Shown here: positions 9,750-16,891 of the stretch, piece after piece
How the letters are laid out: each line of letters starts with the position of its first letter
Position numbering within the stretch: position 1 is the first letter of the stretch
Assembly: GCF_009601765.2 (NCBI RefSeq)
Contig: NZ_CP045699.1
Span: forward strand, 2,232,001-2,296,000
Direction of reading: 5' to 3'
Origin: Vibrio algicola
GTDB taxonomy: Bacteria; Pseudomonadota; Gammaproteobacteria; Enterobacterales; Vibrionaceae
DNA length: 64,000 nucleotides
Notes under the pieces: generated by a model
Told to the model about the DNA's origin: nothing
Seen by the model: the letters and a program-made list of their open reading frames with translations, nothing else
The model's database searches: none
Position numbers and translations under genes: made by a program

Positions 9750-11411
9750 TTATGCTGCACTTAGTAGTAATGCCGAATACTGGTCAAATAGATGACGTTT
9801 ACTCTTTATTTTGAAGGAAGGCAGTAATTTCAAAGCTGCTTTCCGATTATTATTCTTGATATAAAAGCTCATCATCTCTTCTTTACTTTCAAACTCGATG
9901 CTATTGATTAGTTCGAATAAATGATCATCGTATTTTTCAAATATTTCTGAAGTTACCCGATTATTGCAATCAAGCGAGATCTTTCCACCCTTGAATTGAA
10001 TCACTTGCTTTGTGCCTGATTGAACAAAATCAACATTATTAGGTAGCCTTTCTGTATTAATGTATTTATCAAGTAAAAGTTGTTTTTCAGTTTCTAACTT
10101 CAAACTATTTTTTAGTAACTCAACCTCTGTTAAACATTGGGGCTTATTAAGCTCAACAATAAAAATATGTTCAACCACAGCGTTACTTATATTCGTGTTC
10201 TTACCGCCTTTAAACTTGTCGTGCTTATGCGTTTTAACCTTAATAGAGTGCTTTCCATCATTAGATAACACATCGATCAGCTCAGATTGAGTTAAAATCC
10301 CTTCTTGGTTATATGAAACGATAAGATATTTAGATCGATTACTCACATCATCAAGTAAAGCTTTAAAAGCGTGGTAAGCTTTCTTATGTCTAATCCCTGC
10401 TAGATCAACTACTTTCTTATAGCAAAACTCTGATTTATTTTGCTCTGTTCGGATTCCACCTTTCCCAGAAACAACATCCAAATCACGGTTATTCACGGCT
10501 GTCGTTAATAGATGGTAATTTCCACTGTATTGATGGGAGTTGTAAGGTGAATCACAATAGACAATATCAACATTGAGAGCATTATTGCTCATTACTGAAA
10601 CAGCATCACACGTAAACGATTTTCCATTCTCAGCTTCAATGAGCGGTAATTCGGTTAAAATCATATCAGCCATAATTCGACTAAGCGCATTTTTCCCCTT
10701 ACCACCAAAACCGTTATGAAAGCTCTTCATATGCCCAGAGCTATTGATATTTTTGGTCATTAAGTGCAATAAATCGGCTAAAATGACATTCTTGGCTTTT
10801 TCATTAAAGACAGGCACGCCATTTAATTTAAATTCAAACACCGCATCGAGAACACTATCTATAAACTGAGCATTTTCTTGAGTGTAAAATAATCTTTCAG
10901 TCTCAAAATCGGCTTGCTCAGTAATCTTGGGAGCATAGTGAACTTGGAAAAAAGGCTTTATCTGATTATCGCCTAAGCCTCTCACGCTATTCAATAGATC
11001 AACCACTTTTCCATAGTCAGAACTCTTATCTGATTTAATAAATGGGATATTATGAATCGAGTAGTAACTGACCAATTTCTCGTAGACACAGGAGAAAATT
11101 GCCTCTAAATCGGACTTGTTCATTCCAATCATCACATCATTAATAATGGCAGAGTATTTTTCTAAATCATTGCATAAAACAGAATACCCCTTGTGCTTGA
11201 AACTACGTGCAACAACACCTGAACCAGAAAAAATATCGAGGATTTTAATGCTTTTTTTATCTCTGTTTTTCAATGATGAATCTGATGCGATCAAGCGTGA
11301 AACTTCATCATTAATGAAACCTAACTGGGTGCGCTTATTACCCAAGTAAGTAATAATATTGTTCTGCAAAAAATCGGTATTACATTGTTCTAATTTATTT
11401 ATTGTATTCAT
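9750..11411 (-). CDS. D12-class N6-adenine DNA methyltransferase
   Basis: A 553-residue protein with the hallmarks of D12/Dam-type adenine methyltransferases: YLGNKR near residue 22, SAM motif LDIFSGSG near 59-65, a CND acceptor-type motif about 25 residues later, and a catalytic motif IV near 287. That motif reads DSPY instead of the usual DPPY. The family is normally 260-300 residues, so the long insert between motifs and the extra C-terminal 200 residues are unusual. It is preceded by an AGGGG ribosome-binding site and lies 13 bp downstream of an unidentified 123-residue gene, forming an operon with it. There is no partner endonuclease gene next to it, so it may be an orphan enzyme that protects the element's DNA or regulates it. 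Confidence 0.85.
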   Translation of the reverse strand: MNTINKLEQCNTDFLQNNIITYLGNKRTQLGFINDEVSRLIASDSSLKNRDKKSIKILDIFSGSGVVARSFKHKGYSVLCNDLEKYSAIINDVMIGMNKSDLEAIFSCVYEKLVSYYSIHNIPFIKSDKSSDYGKVVDLLNSVRGLGDNQIKPFFQVHYAPKITEQADFETERLFYTQENAQFIDSVLDAVFEFKLNGVPVFNEKAKNVILADLLHLMTKNINSSGHMKSFHNGFGGKGKNALSRIMADMILTELPLIEAENGKSFTCDAVSVMSNNALNVDIVYCDSPYNSHQYSGNYHLLTTAVNNRDLDVVSGKGGIRTEQNKSEFCYKKVVDLAGIRHKKAYHAFKALLDDVSNRSKYLIVSYNQEGILTQSELIDVLSNDGKHSIKVKTHKHDKFKGGKNTNISNAVVEHIFIVELNKPQCLTEVELLKNSLKLETEKQLLLDKYINTERLPNNVDFVQSGTKQVIQFKGGKISLDCNNRVTSEIFEKYDDHLFELINSIEFESKEEMMSFYIKNNNRKAALKLLPSFKIKSKRHLFDQYSALLLSAA

Positions 11412-11424
11412 AGCTATTTCCCCT

Positions 11425-11796
11425 TTATTTATTGTTTTCTTCTAAGTTGTTAATGACATTTAAAACAGTATCAAGCACGTCAATCGCACACCTAACGGCT
11501 CTAATTAGTAATCGGCATTGAAGATCTCCGTCAATACTACCTTTTGTCAGTGTTTTAAGGTTTTCTTCAAGAAAATCAGCAATGTTAGAAAACTCCCCCA
11601 TCAGGTGTTCAGCTAACTCAAACGAAATACAATCTTCTAATGAAAACAGTTCTTGAATGACCGTCATCTCTGCTCTGCACTCTGGTAGAGCATCCAAATC
11701 TAAGAAAAAGCGCATTGATGCCGCTACAAAGTTGCGATCACTATTAAAATCATCACGTTGGCTTGCTATTTCTTTCATCACTTCTAATACACACAT
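11425..11796 (-). CDS. Uncharacterised 123-residue protein
   Basis: This acidic, helix-rich small protein has a strong ribosome-binding site (AGGAG seven bases before the ATG). It lies between the 309-residue protein gene (63 bp upstream) and the methyltransferase gene (13 bp downstream), all on the minus strand. No signal peptide, membrane segment or metal motif is visible; the only notable trait is a set of leucine-rich amphipathic helices. I do not recognise its family. The operon position suggests a role tied to the methyltransferase, for instance as a regulator or partner, but that is inference. Confidence 0.7.
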   Translation of the reverse strand: MCVLEVMKEIASQRDDFNSDRNFVAASMRFFLDLDALPECRAEMTVIQELFSLEDCISFELAEHLMGEFSNIADFLEENLKTLTKGSIDGDLQCRLLIRAVRCAIDVLDTVLNVINNLEENNK

Positions 11797-11859
11797 ATTT
11801 ATTTCTCCTAAGTTTTGTTTTTTATTTGTTCATTTAAATTTATTGTTTATGCCTTTAAA

Positions 11860-12789
11860 TTAAGTAAGTAGCGTGTTCATACTTCCATTAGGGTCGACTT
11901 CTTTAACAAAAACCCAACGAGTTCCTGGTCTCATATTCTTGTATTTGTTTTGGTAAAACCTTTTAGCTCTGAGGTTTCTATAATGAGGAATTCGATGATT
12001 AACTTTTCTTTCACTCTTGCCTGTTTTGGTCTTTTGAGAACTATGTAGAACAGAAGCGGTATATGAGACTTTGTTTTTATCTTTTGGAAGGGATAGAGCT
12101 GATTTTGGGTAGCCATCAATCAATTTTTTCAAGTCGGTTGCTGAATGATATACACATAAAGAAAGTGCAATTTTTGTGATAATACGGAGCTCTTCAGATC
12201 CCTGACTTGGTAAATTAGTTAAATGAGTTTTTTTAATTGTCTCTGAGTAGTCTGGTAAGTATGCAAAGAATGAATTTATCCAGTGCTGACCTTTCGTTTT
12301 TGTGGAACGATCACAATTAACAGTAATACACAATTCATCAGGGTCTATTTGGCTTGAACCGTTGATGGTTAACGGCTCTTTATACATCTCAGAAAACTCT
12401 TTCACCGTCATAATAGAGATAAGAGCCGTTTTGACTTCAACATCATTAATAACAGTATTAGGAGCAAAAGAAATTGAAAAGGTTTTAAATGGAGGTGCCA
12501 CATTAAAATTATTTTCAAAATCAAATTTAGCTTTATATAGGCTTTTAGCTAATGATTTGCTATCAAAAAAGATCACTGGCGAAGCATTATCAACCCAATG
12601 ATTTTCTTGTAACACCAATCTTCCGATTGATGCTTCTTGTGAGGTATTTGGTTGAGACGACAACTCAAATATCTCTTCAATATGTTTATTTGGGTTTCCT
12701 TTCTTACCACAGATTGAACGTATATATTTTCTACCTGTATTAGTGCTTTTCAGTTGATCTATTTGAGTTTTATAAATTGGGTATTTCAT
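11860..12789 (-). CDS. Uncharacterised protein, possible distant AcrVA2-like relative
   Basis: The start was set at the ATG at 12789 (309 residues) because an AAGGAA box precedes it; a longer reading to 12816 would lack one. The protein is soluble. Its C-terminal third has a hydrophobic helix containing LSLCVY, then DLKKLIDGYP, then a basic tail with HRIPHYR and PGTRWVFVKE. From memory this order resembles the C-terminus of AcrVA2, the anti-Cas12a protein family found on mobile elements (LLWLC.AEPDI...GLP, then HIRRGHW, then a tryptophan-rich end). The resemblance is weak and was not tested. The gene leads an operon with the 123-residue protein and the adenine methyltransferase. No function is assigned. 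Confidence 0.6.
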   Translation of the reverse strand: MKYPIYKTQIDQLKSTNTGRKYIRSICGKKGNPNKHIEEIFELSSQPNTSQEASIGRLVLQENHWVDNASPVIFFDSKSLAKSLYKAKFDFENNFNVAPPFKTFSISFAPNTVINDVEVKTALISIMTVKEFSEMYKEPLTINGSSQIDPDELCITVNCDRSTKTKGQHWINSFFAYLPDYSETIKKTHLTNLPSQGSEELRIITKIALSLCVYHSATDLKKLIDGYPKSALSLPKDKNKVSYTASVLHSSQKTKTGKSERKVNHRIPHYRNLRAKRFYQNKYKNMRPGTRWVFVKEVDPNGSMNTLLT

Positions 12790-12817
12790 AGTGTTTTCCT
12801 TATATTTAGGGTGCAAA

Positions 12818-12848
12818 AAGCCCCACCCAGCGGGCGTAATTTTTTTAA
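12818..12848. terminator. GC-rich hairpin with T-runs on both sides
   Basis: A GCCC/GGGC stem (12820-12823 with 12832-12835) is followed by GTAATTTTTTT on the plus strand and by TTTTTG on the minus strand. It sits about 30 bases upstream of the ATG of the 309-residue protein gene. It could be a terminator for plus-strand transcripts, or an attenuator in the leader of that operon. Confidence 0.4.
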
Positions 12849-12875
12849 TGATTTGTTTGTTTTATTTAAAAATTA

Positions 12876-12889
12876 AGTTCGAGTGAACT
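12876..12889. promoter_or_regulatory. Short palindrome upstream of mini-ORFs
   Basis: An inverted repeat AGTTC-GAGT-GAACT lies immediately before the ribosome-binding site of the first mini-ORF. The position suits an operator, but the arms are only five bases long. Confidence 0.25.
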
Positions 12890-12902
12890 AAGGAGCTACA
12901 CT

Positions 12903-12944
12903 ATGGAAAGTGCATTAAATATAAGGAGTGAAATATGTTGTTAG
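12903..12944 (+). CDS. Possible 13-residue leader peptide
   Basis: An ATG at 12903 is preceded by AAGGAG (12890-12895) at a seven-base spacing and opens a 13-codon frame ending at TAG 12942-12944. It overlaps the start of the next mini-ORF by ten bases in another frame, and that ORF's ribosome-binding site lies inside it. This arrangement resembles translational coupling by a leader peptide. There is no protein-level support. Confidence 0.3.
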   Translation: MESALNIRSEICC

Positions 12945-13033
12945 CGGATTTTGGACGCAGTAAAACCTCACCGATGTTATGCATAGGTGATAGGGTTCGA
13001 TTTTGGGGTGTGATTGATTGTGTTGACATATAA
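12935..13033 (+). CDS. Possible 32-residue small protein
   Basis: An ATG at 12935 is preceded by AAGGAG (12923-12928) with a six-base spacer, an excellent initiation site. It opens a 32-codon frame ending at TAA 13031-13033. The peptide starts MLLADFGRSKT and contains DRVRFWGVIDCVD, with no membrane segment. It is too short to assign. It could be a genuine small regulator of the element, such as an excisionase-sized peptide, or a decayed gene start. Confidence 0.4.
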   Translation: MLLADFGRSKTSPMLCIGDRVRFWGVIDCVDI

Positions 13034-13280
13034 CTCTCCTTCTAAATTAAACCACCAATTCAGATGAGATAGTTACTTACGTCAGCGCATCAAGTTAAAA
13101 CAGGTATAATAAAAACACCAGATCACAACAATACTTTTGTATTGATTGCATTAGTTACTTTTCGACTAACAGGCACAATAAGCCAGCGTTAACCGATAAA
13201 TAATTGGATCTATTTTGTGTTAATTAAAATGCCTCTAAACTTAATACTCCTCTGTTAATGTAAGTAAAAAATCATCTTTA

Positions 13281-13306
13281 AAAGAAAACCTCAATAGGTT
13301 TTCTTT
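13281..13306. terminator. Perfect 11-bp hairpin
   Basis: AAAGAAAACCT and AGGTTTTCTTT pair exactly around a CAAT loop. On the minus strand it is followed by TAAAGATGATTTTTT, so it could end leftward transcription; on the plus strand its own arm ends in CTTT with no long T-run. Confidence 0.5.
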
Positions 13307-13311
13307 GATAT

Positions 13312-13332
13312 GAGAACAACTTTTGTGTTCTC
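13312..13332. repeat. Second hairpin GAGAACA/TGTTCTC
   Basis: Seven-base arms (13312-13318 and 13326-13332) surround a seven-base loop only five bases after the preceding hairpin. It has no T-run directly after it, so it is either part of a compound terminator or a protein-binding site. Confidence 0.35.
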
Positions 13333-13346
13333 TATTTGGTGGCTAA

Positions 13347-13380
13347 TTGGAGAGTGAGTCCACTTTGGAGAGTTAGTCCA
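13347..13380. repeat. Two tandem 16-base direct repeats (iteron-like)
   Basis: TTGGAGAGTNAGTCCA occurs at 13347-13362 and 13365-13380, an 18-base period, differing only at one position (G or T). Each unit also has inverted ends TGGA/TCCA. A related partial TTGGGGTCCA lies at 13728-13737, just before the PrtN-like start codon. The spacing puts both copies on nearly the same face of DNA, as for a cooperative regulator or recombination accessory protein. Confidence 0.55.
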
Positions 13381-13538
13381 AGATTAACCTTTGTTTCTGC
13401 GTGTATCTAAAGAATATCCATTCTATGCAGTTGACTAAATATACATCCTCATATAGTAAAAACCACCTATAAGATTTAGCTTGAGCATATAATAACATTA
13501 AACACACACCCAAGTCAATAAATAAATTTTTTAATTAT

Positions 13539-13568
13539 TGACAAGTAAAAAAATTTCATTTCTATTTT
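13539..13568 (+). promoter_or_regulatory. Candidate sigma-70 promoter
   Basis: A perfect -35 box TTGACA (13539-13544) is followed after 18 bases by TATTTT (13563-13568) in a very AT-rich context. The PrtN-like gene starts 170 bases downstream, so a long leader would result. The -10 match is only moderate. Confidence 0.4.
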
Positions 13569-13690
13569 TCTTTTGTATAAAAATACTGTGCAACAACCCT
13601 TTTTCAATAAGTGATTACTTGGGAATATAGACAGAAAAGATTCGAGTTGGTATTGTTTCAATCGTGATGAGTAAATGGATGTCTCACACT

Positions 13691-13708
13691 GCCGATTTTA
13701 ATATCGGC
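13691..13708. promoter_or_regulatory. Palindrome upstream of PrtN-like gene (operator candidate)
   Basis: GCCGAT and ATCGGC are exact inverted copies separated by six bases, 31 bases before the ATG of the PrtN-like gene. A second short inverted pair GACCC/GGGTC follows directly. The location suits autoregulation or a translational hairpin. Confidence 0.35.
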
Positions 13709-13739
13709 TTACTAGACCCGCTTTTAATTGGGGTCCACT

Positions 13740-14027
13740 ATGAAAAAGAAACAAGAAAATACTGTAACTATGACTCACCACATTTTATTGGCTCAGTTTA
13801 GTAATAGGCTGTTAATACCAGTAGAAGAACTGGCTGAATCGTATTTGGGGATTGCTGTTAATACCGCTAAAAGAAAGGCTAAAAGTAACGAGTTACCTTT
13901 TCCTTGCTTTAAGATGGGTATGAGTCAAAAGTCTCCTTATGTTGTTCATCTGGTGGAATTAGTGAAGTATATAGATAAGCGCACGAATGAGGCTAGAGGT
14001 TTATGGAATGAATATCAGTATCGCTAA
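13740..14027 (+). CDS. PrtN-family (pyocin activator-like) DNA-binding regulator
   Basis: The ATG at 13740 gives 95 residues; an in-frame TTG at 13728 would add four. The sequence follows the PrtN pattern: LLAQFSNRLLIPVEELAESYLGI, then NTAKRKAKSNELPFPCFKMG, then SQKSPYVVHLVELVKYIDKR. The middle part is a helix-turn-helix resembling an excisionase or AlpA fold. PrtN activates pyocin genes in Pseudomonas, but relatives are common on integrated elements as small activators or excision regulators. Here it is the last gene before the dusA junction, which favours an element-control role rather than bacteriocin control. No pyocin genes are visible in the window. Confidence 0.75.
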   Translation: MKKKQENTVTMTHHILLAQFSNRLLIPVEELAESYLGIAVNTAKRKAKSNELPFPCFKMGMSQKSPYVVHLVELVKYIDKRTNEARGLWNEYQYR

Positions 14028-14182
14028 TGTGTTTGTCGAAATCGGTGCTACTTCATCTTTTAGATGGAGTTAGCGCCACTTTTAACCCTAATTCAATTTA
14101 TGATCCCATACAGAAAAACACCCCACACACGATCCCAAATCAGAAAAAAAACAACAAAACCACTAATAAACAAAGACTTAAA

Positions 14183-14245
14183 TTAAAAATCAGTCCAATC
14201 CAACATTGGAGCGACGCTGAATCTTTGTAATGGGTAATTTTTCAT
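14183..14245 (-). pseudogene. dusA: 5' fragment of dusA, cut off by element insertion
   Basis: On the minus strand an ATG at 14245 opens a frame reading MKNYPLQR then FSVAPMLDWTD, followed by Phe and a stop at 14183-14185. FSVAPMLDWTD is the conserved N-terminus of tRNA-dihydrouridine synthase A, which continues RHCRYF in the family. The match stops at about 14189, where AT-rich accessory sequence begins. The remaining dusA coding region is not on this side, so the gene was split by integration, and the far junction (left of the window) presumably supplies dusA with a new start. Divergent dusA and zur agrees with the core gene order. In known dusA-integrated elements the target is this same 5' region. 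Confidence 0.88.
14189..14221. other. Right attachment site of the integrated element (inferred)
   Basis: The conserved FSVAPMLDWTD codons of dusA occupy 14189-14221, and homology ends at the left limit. Site-specific integrases of dusA-targeting elements recombine within these codons, so the crossover core should lie here. The exact core cannot be fixed because the other junction is outside the window. Confidence 0.65.
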
Positions 14246-14400
14246 GGCAGTCTTAATGGGATAAATATCTCTGAATTATTAGGCTAAATATTTTACCATA
14301 GGCACAAATGGCATACACCATTGAATAATTCAGCTCGACTACTCTATTTCAGCGACTCCAAGCACGAATTTCCGTGTTTTTATAAAGAAAGGTTCTTATT

Positions 14401-14844
14401 TTGAATACACGCTTATTACAGCAAGTTCTTGAACGTTGTCAGCAAAAAGGGGTTCGCTTAACCTCGCAACGCCAACAAGTGCTAGAGCTCATTTGGCAAC
14501 AAAAAGGCTCATCCACCGCTTATGAGCTATTAGATAAATTAAAAATCAATGAACCACAAGCTAAGCCACCGACGGTTTATCGCGCGCTGGAGTTTCTGCT
14601 AGAACAAGGTTTTATCCATCGGGTTGAATCGACCAATAGCTTTGTTTCATGCTGTTTTTTTGGTGAGCATAGCCATGAACATAAGCACTTTTCACATTTA
14701 TTGATTTGCGATCAATGTGGTGATGTCAGTGAGTTGCAAGATGAAGCGTTAGTAGCGCTGCTGACCAAGAATATCGATCTGCATGGTTTTAAGCTGACTA
14801 ACCATGTGATTGAAACTCATGGTACTTGCAAAAACTGCGTGTAA
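14401..14844 (+). CDS. zur: Zinc uptake regulator Zur (Fur family)
   Basis: Represses zinc-uptake genes when zinc is sufficient. The 147 residues start at TTG 14401, with AAAGG about ten bases upstream. An N-terminal winged helix (RLTSQRQQVLELIW, then KPPTVYRALEFL) is followed by the regulatory metal site HSHEHKHFSH near residue 95. The structural zinc cysteines are CDQCG and the C-terminal CKNC, the usual Zur arrangement. It is divergent from the dusA fragment, so the inserted element ends within 150-220 bp of its start and could affect its promoter. A matching candidate operator lies before the zinc-transport operon near 47,100. Confidence 0.93.
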   Translation: MNTRLLQQVLERCQQKGVRLTSQRQQVLELIWQQKGSSTAYELLDKLKINEPQAKPPTVYRALEFLLEQGFIHRVESTNSFVSCCFFGEHSHEHKHFSHLLICDQCGDVSELQDEALVALLTKNIDLHGFKLTNHVIETHGTCKNCV

Positions 14845-14878
14845 GCTAAATATCTAGATCTCTAAATCCAAGACACAA

Positions 14879-14906
14879 AAAAGGTTGGCGCAATGCCAAC
14901 CTTTTT
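14879..14906. terminator. Bidirectional intrinsic terminator between zur and pgi
   Basis: An 11-bp stem AAAAGGTTGGC/GCCAACCTTTT with loop GCAAT is flanked by A-runs and T-runs on both sides, serving the two convergent genes. Confidence 0.9.
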
Positions 14907-14957
14907 ATTTGCTATAACCATTCCACTTACTATCTGAAATGGTGACTAGTTATCAAC

Positions 14958-16610
14958 TTAAGCTTTAAACGCTTTGAATGCGTTAATCAAACCATTGGTT
15001 GAACTGTCGTGCGAATCCACCGCTTTTGCATCCGCAAGTTCAGGTAAGATTTGGTTTGCTAATTGCTTACCAAGTTCTACGCCCCACTGATCAAAACTGA
15101 AGATATTTAAAATCACACCTTGTACAAAGATTTTATGTTCATACATAGCAATCAAGTTACCTAATGTACGAGGGGTTATTTGCTTGACTAAGATTGAGTT
15201 GGTTGGACGATTGCCTTCAAACACTTTAAATGCCACTAAATCTTTCATTTCTTCAGCAGTTTTTCCTGCCGCCGCAAACTCAGCTTCAACCGTGGCTTTG
15301 CTTTTACCAAACGCTAACGCTTCTGTTTGAGCAAAGAAGTTTGACATCAGTTTTTGATGATGATCGCCCACTTGATTATGACTAATAGCTGGCGCGATAA
15401 AATCACACGGAATTAATTTGGTCCCTTGGTGGATCAATTGGTAGAACGCATGTTGGCCGTTAGTTCCTGGCTCACCCCAAATAATTGGGCCTGTTTGGTA
15501 ATCAACCATATCACCATTGCGGTCAACACATTTGCCATTGGATTCCATATTGCCTTGTTGGAAGTAAGCGGCAAAACGGTGCATATATTGATCGTACGGC
15601 AAGATAGCTTCAGACTCTGCACCATGGAAGTTATTGTACCAAATACCAATTAACGCCAAGATCACGGGAATGTTGCTCTCAAACTCTGTGCTTGAGAAGT
15701 GGTTATCCATCTCATGCGCGCCTTCGAGTAACTCAACGAAATTATCAAACCCAACCGATAAACAAATTGATAGGCCAATTGCCGACCAAAGTGAATAACG
15801 ACCGCCGACCCAATCCCAAAATTCAAACATGTTGTCAGTATCAATACCAAACTCAGCGACTGATTTAGCATTAGTTGAAAGCGCAGCAAAGTGTTTTGCA
15901 ACATGGGCACTGTCATTTGCTGTGGCTAGGAACCAATCACGAGCGCTATGAGCATTAGTCATGGTTTCTTGAGTGGTGAAGGTTTTTGATGCCACTAAAA
16001 ACAAAGTCGTTTCTGGGTTTAAATCTTTTAATGTTTCAACAATATGAGTGCCATCTACGTTAGAGACAAAGTGCATATTCAAACGTGTTTTGCTTGATGC
16101 CAATGCTTCCGACACCATGTATGGGCCAAGATCTGAGCCACCGATTCCGATATTCACAACATCGGTAATTTCTTTTCCGGTGTAACCTTTCCATTCACCT
16201 GAAACGATACGGTTAGTAAACGCTTCCATTTTTTGCAATACCGCGTTAACGGCAGGCATCACGTCTTGACCATCAACCACAACAGGTTTGTTGCTGCGAT
16301 TACGCAACGCAGTATGCAATACCGCACGGCCTTCGGTTTTATTGATGGTTTCACCATTGAACATGGCATCAATCGCAGATTGTAATTCGGTTTGCTGAGC
16401 CAAAGAGAATAAGTGAGTCATGGTCTCTTGGTTGATCAAATTCTTAGAGTAATCCACCAAAATTTCCGAGCCAAATTTAGCCGAGAATTGAGAGAAACGC
16501 GCACTGTCTTGGGCAAACAACTCACTGAGTTCCATATCTTGCGCACTTTCAAAGTGAGCGGTCAGCGCTTTCCACGCCTCGGTAGTGGTTGGATTAATAT
16601 TTTTCAGCAT
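14958..16610 (-). CDS. pgi: Glucose-6-phosphate isomerase
   Basis: Interconverts glucose 6-phosphate and fructose 6-phosphate in glycolysis and gluconeogenesis. The 550 residues match the long bacterial type. Signatures include [11 protein letters not shown] near residue 155, the sugar-phosphate loop [11 protein letters not shown] near 210, [12 protein letters not shown] near 270, and [16 protein letters not shown] near 385 with the catalytic His. The C-terminal GVELGK(Q)LA signature is present. It is convergent with zur and followed by a strong terminator. The 281 bp upstream (16,611-16,891) separates it from the outer-membrane protein gene; I see no clear regulator site in it. Confidence 0.97.
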   Translation of the reverse strand: MLKNINPTTTEAWKALTAHFESAQDMELSELFAQDSARFSQFSAKFGSEILVDYSKNLINQETMTHLFSLAQQTELQSAIDAMFNGETINKTEGRAVLHTALRNRSNKPVVVDGQDVMPAVNAVLQKMEAFTNRIVSGEWKGYTGKEITDVVNIGIGGSDLGPYMVSEALASSKTRLNMHFVSNVDGTHIVETLKDLNPETTLFLVASKTFTTQETMTNAHSARDWFLATANDSAHVAKHFAALSTNAKSVAEFGIDTDNMFEFWDWVGGRYSLWSAIGLSICLSVGFDNFVELLEGAHEMDNHFSSTEFESNIPVILALIGIWYNNFHGAESEAILPYDQYMHRFAAYFQQGNMESNGKCVDRNGDMVDYQTGPIIWGEPGTNGQHAFYQLIHQGTKLIPCDFIAPAISHNQVGDHHQKLMSNFFAQTEALAFGKSKATVEAEFAAAGKTAEEMKDLVAFKVFEGNRPTNSILVKQITPRTLGNLIAMYEHKIFVQGVILNIFSFDQWGVELGKQLANQILPELADAKAVDSHDSSTNGLINAFKAFKA

Positions 16611-16891
16611 GATGATGATCCTGATGTCTGTTGGATTTATTCCTCTCTATCGATGACATACCGATAAAGCGAACCCCCGATTAAAAATAAATTCACACTC
16701 AATCTTCATTGAAATTATTGAGCACATACCCACTCAACTAACTTGGCGGTATGGTTAATTATTATCTGTTTTGATTATCGCAACGATTTCTATGATCGAT
16801 ATTGCGTTATATCATTGATACTGGTCTTACCTATCTCTGTAGCTTTTGTCGTTTTGAATCGTTTTAAAATAGCTGATGTAAGTTAACAAAT

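Larger units (their letters stand above)
13034..13739. other. Non-coding regulatory stretch of the element
   Basis: No convincing protein gene was found here on either strand. The stretch holds a perfect hairpin CAATAC-TTTT-GTATTG (13129-13144), two further hairpins near 13281-13332, a pair of 16-base direct repeats, a TTGACA promoter and two short palindromes next to the PrtN-like gene, several of which are listed separately. The density of repeats close to the attachment site suits a control or recombination region. Confidence 0.5.

Noticed and set aside
12817..14027. Possible pyocin or prophage cluster suggested by the PrtN-like protein
   Set aside because: No tail, lysis or capsid genes are visible in the window; the gene sits at the end of a defence-bearing element.
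14027..14230. A 67-codon plus-strand frame between the PrtN-like gene and zur
   Set aside because: It has no ribosome-binding site, low-complexity Asn/Lys/Thr composition, and its end is antisense to the dusA fragment, so the apparent motif is a shadow of dusA codons.
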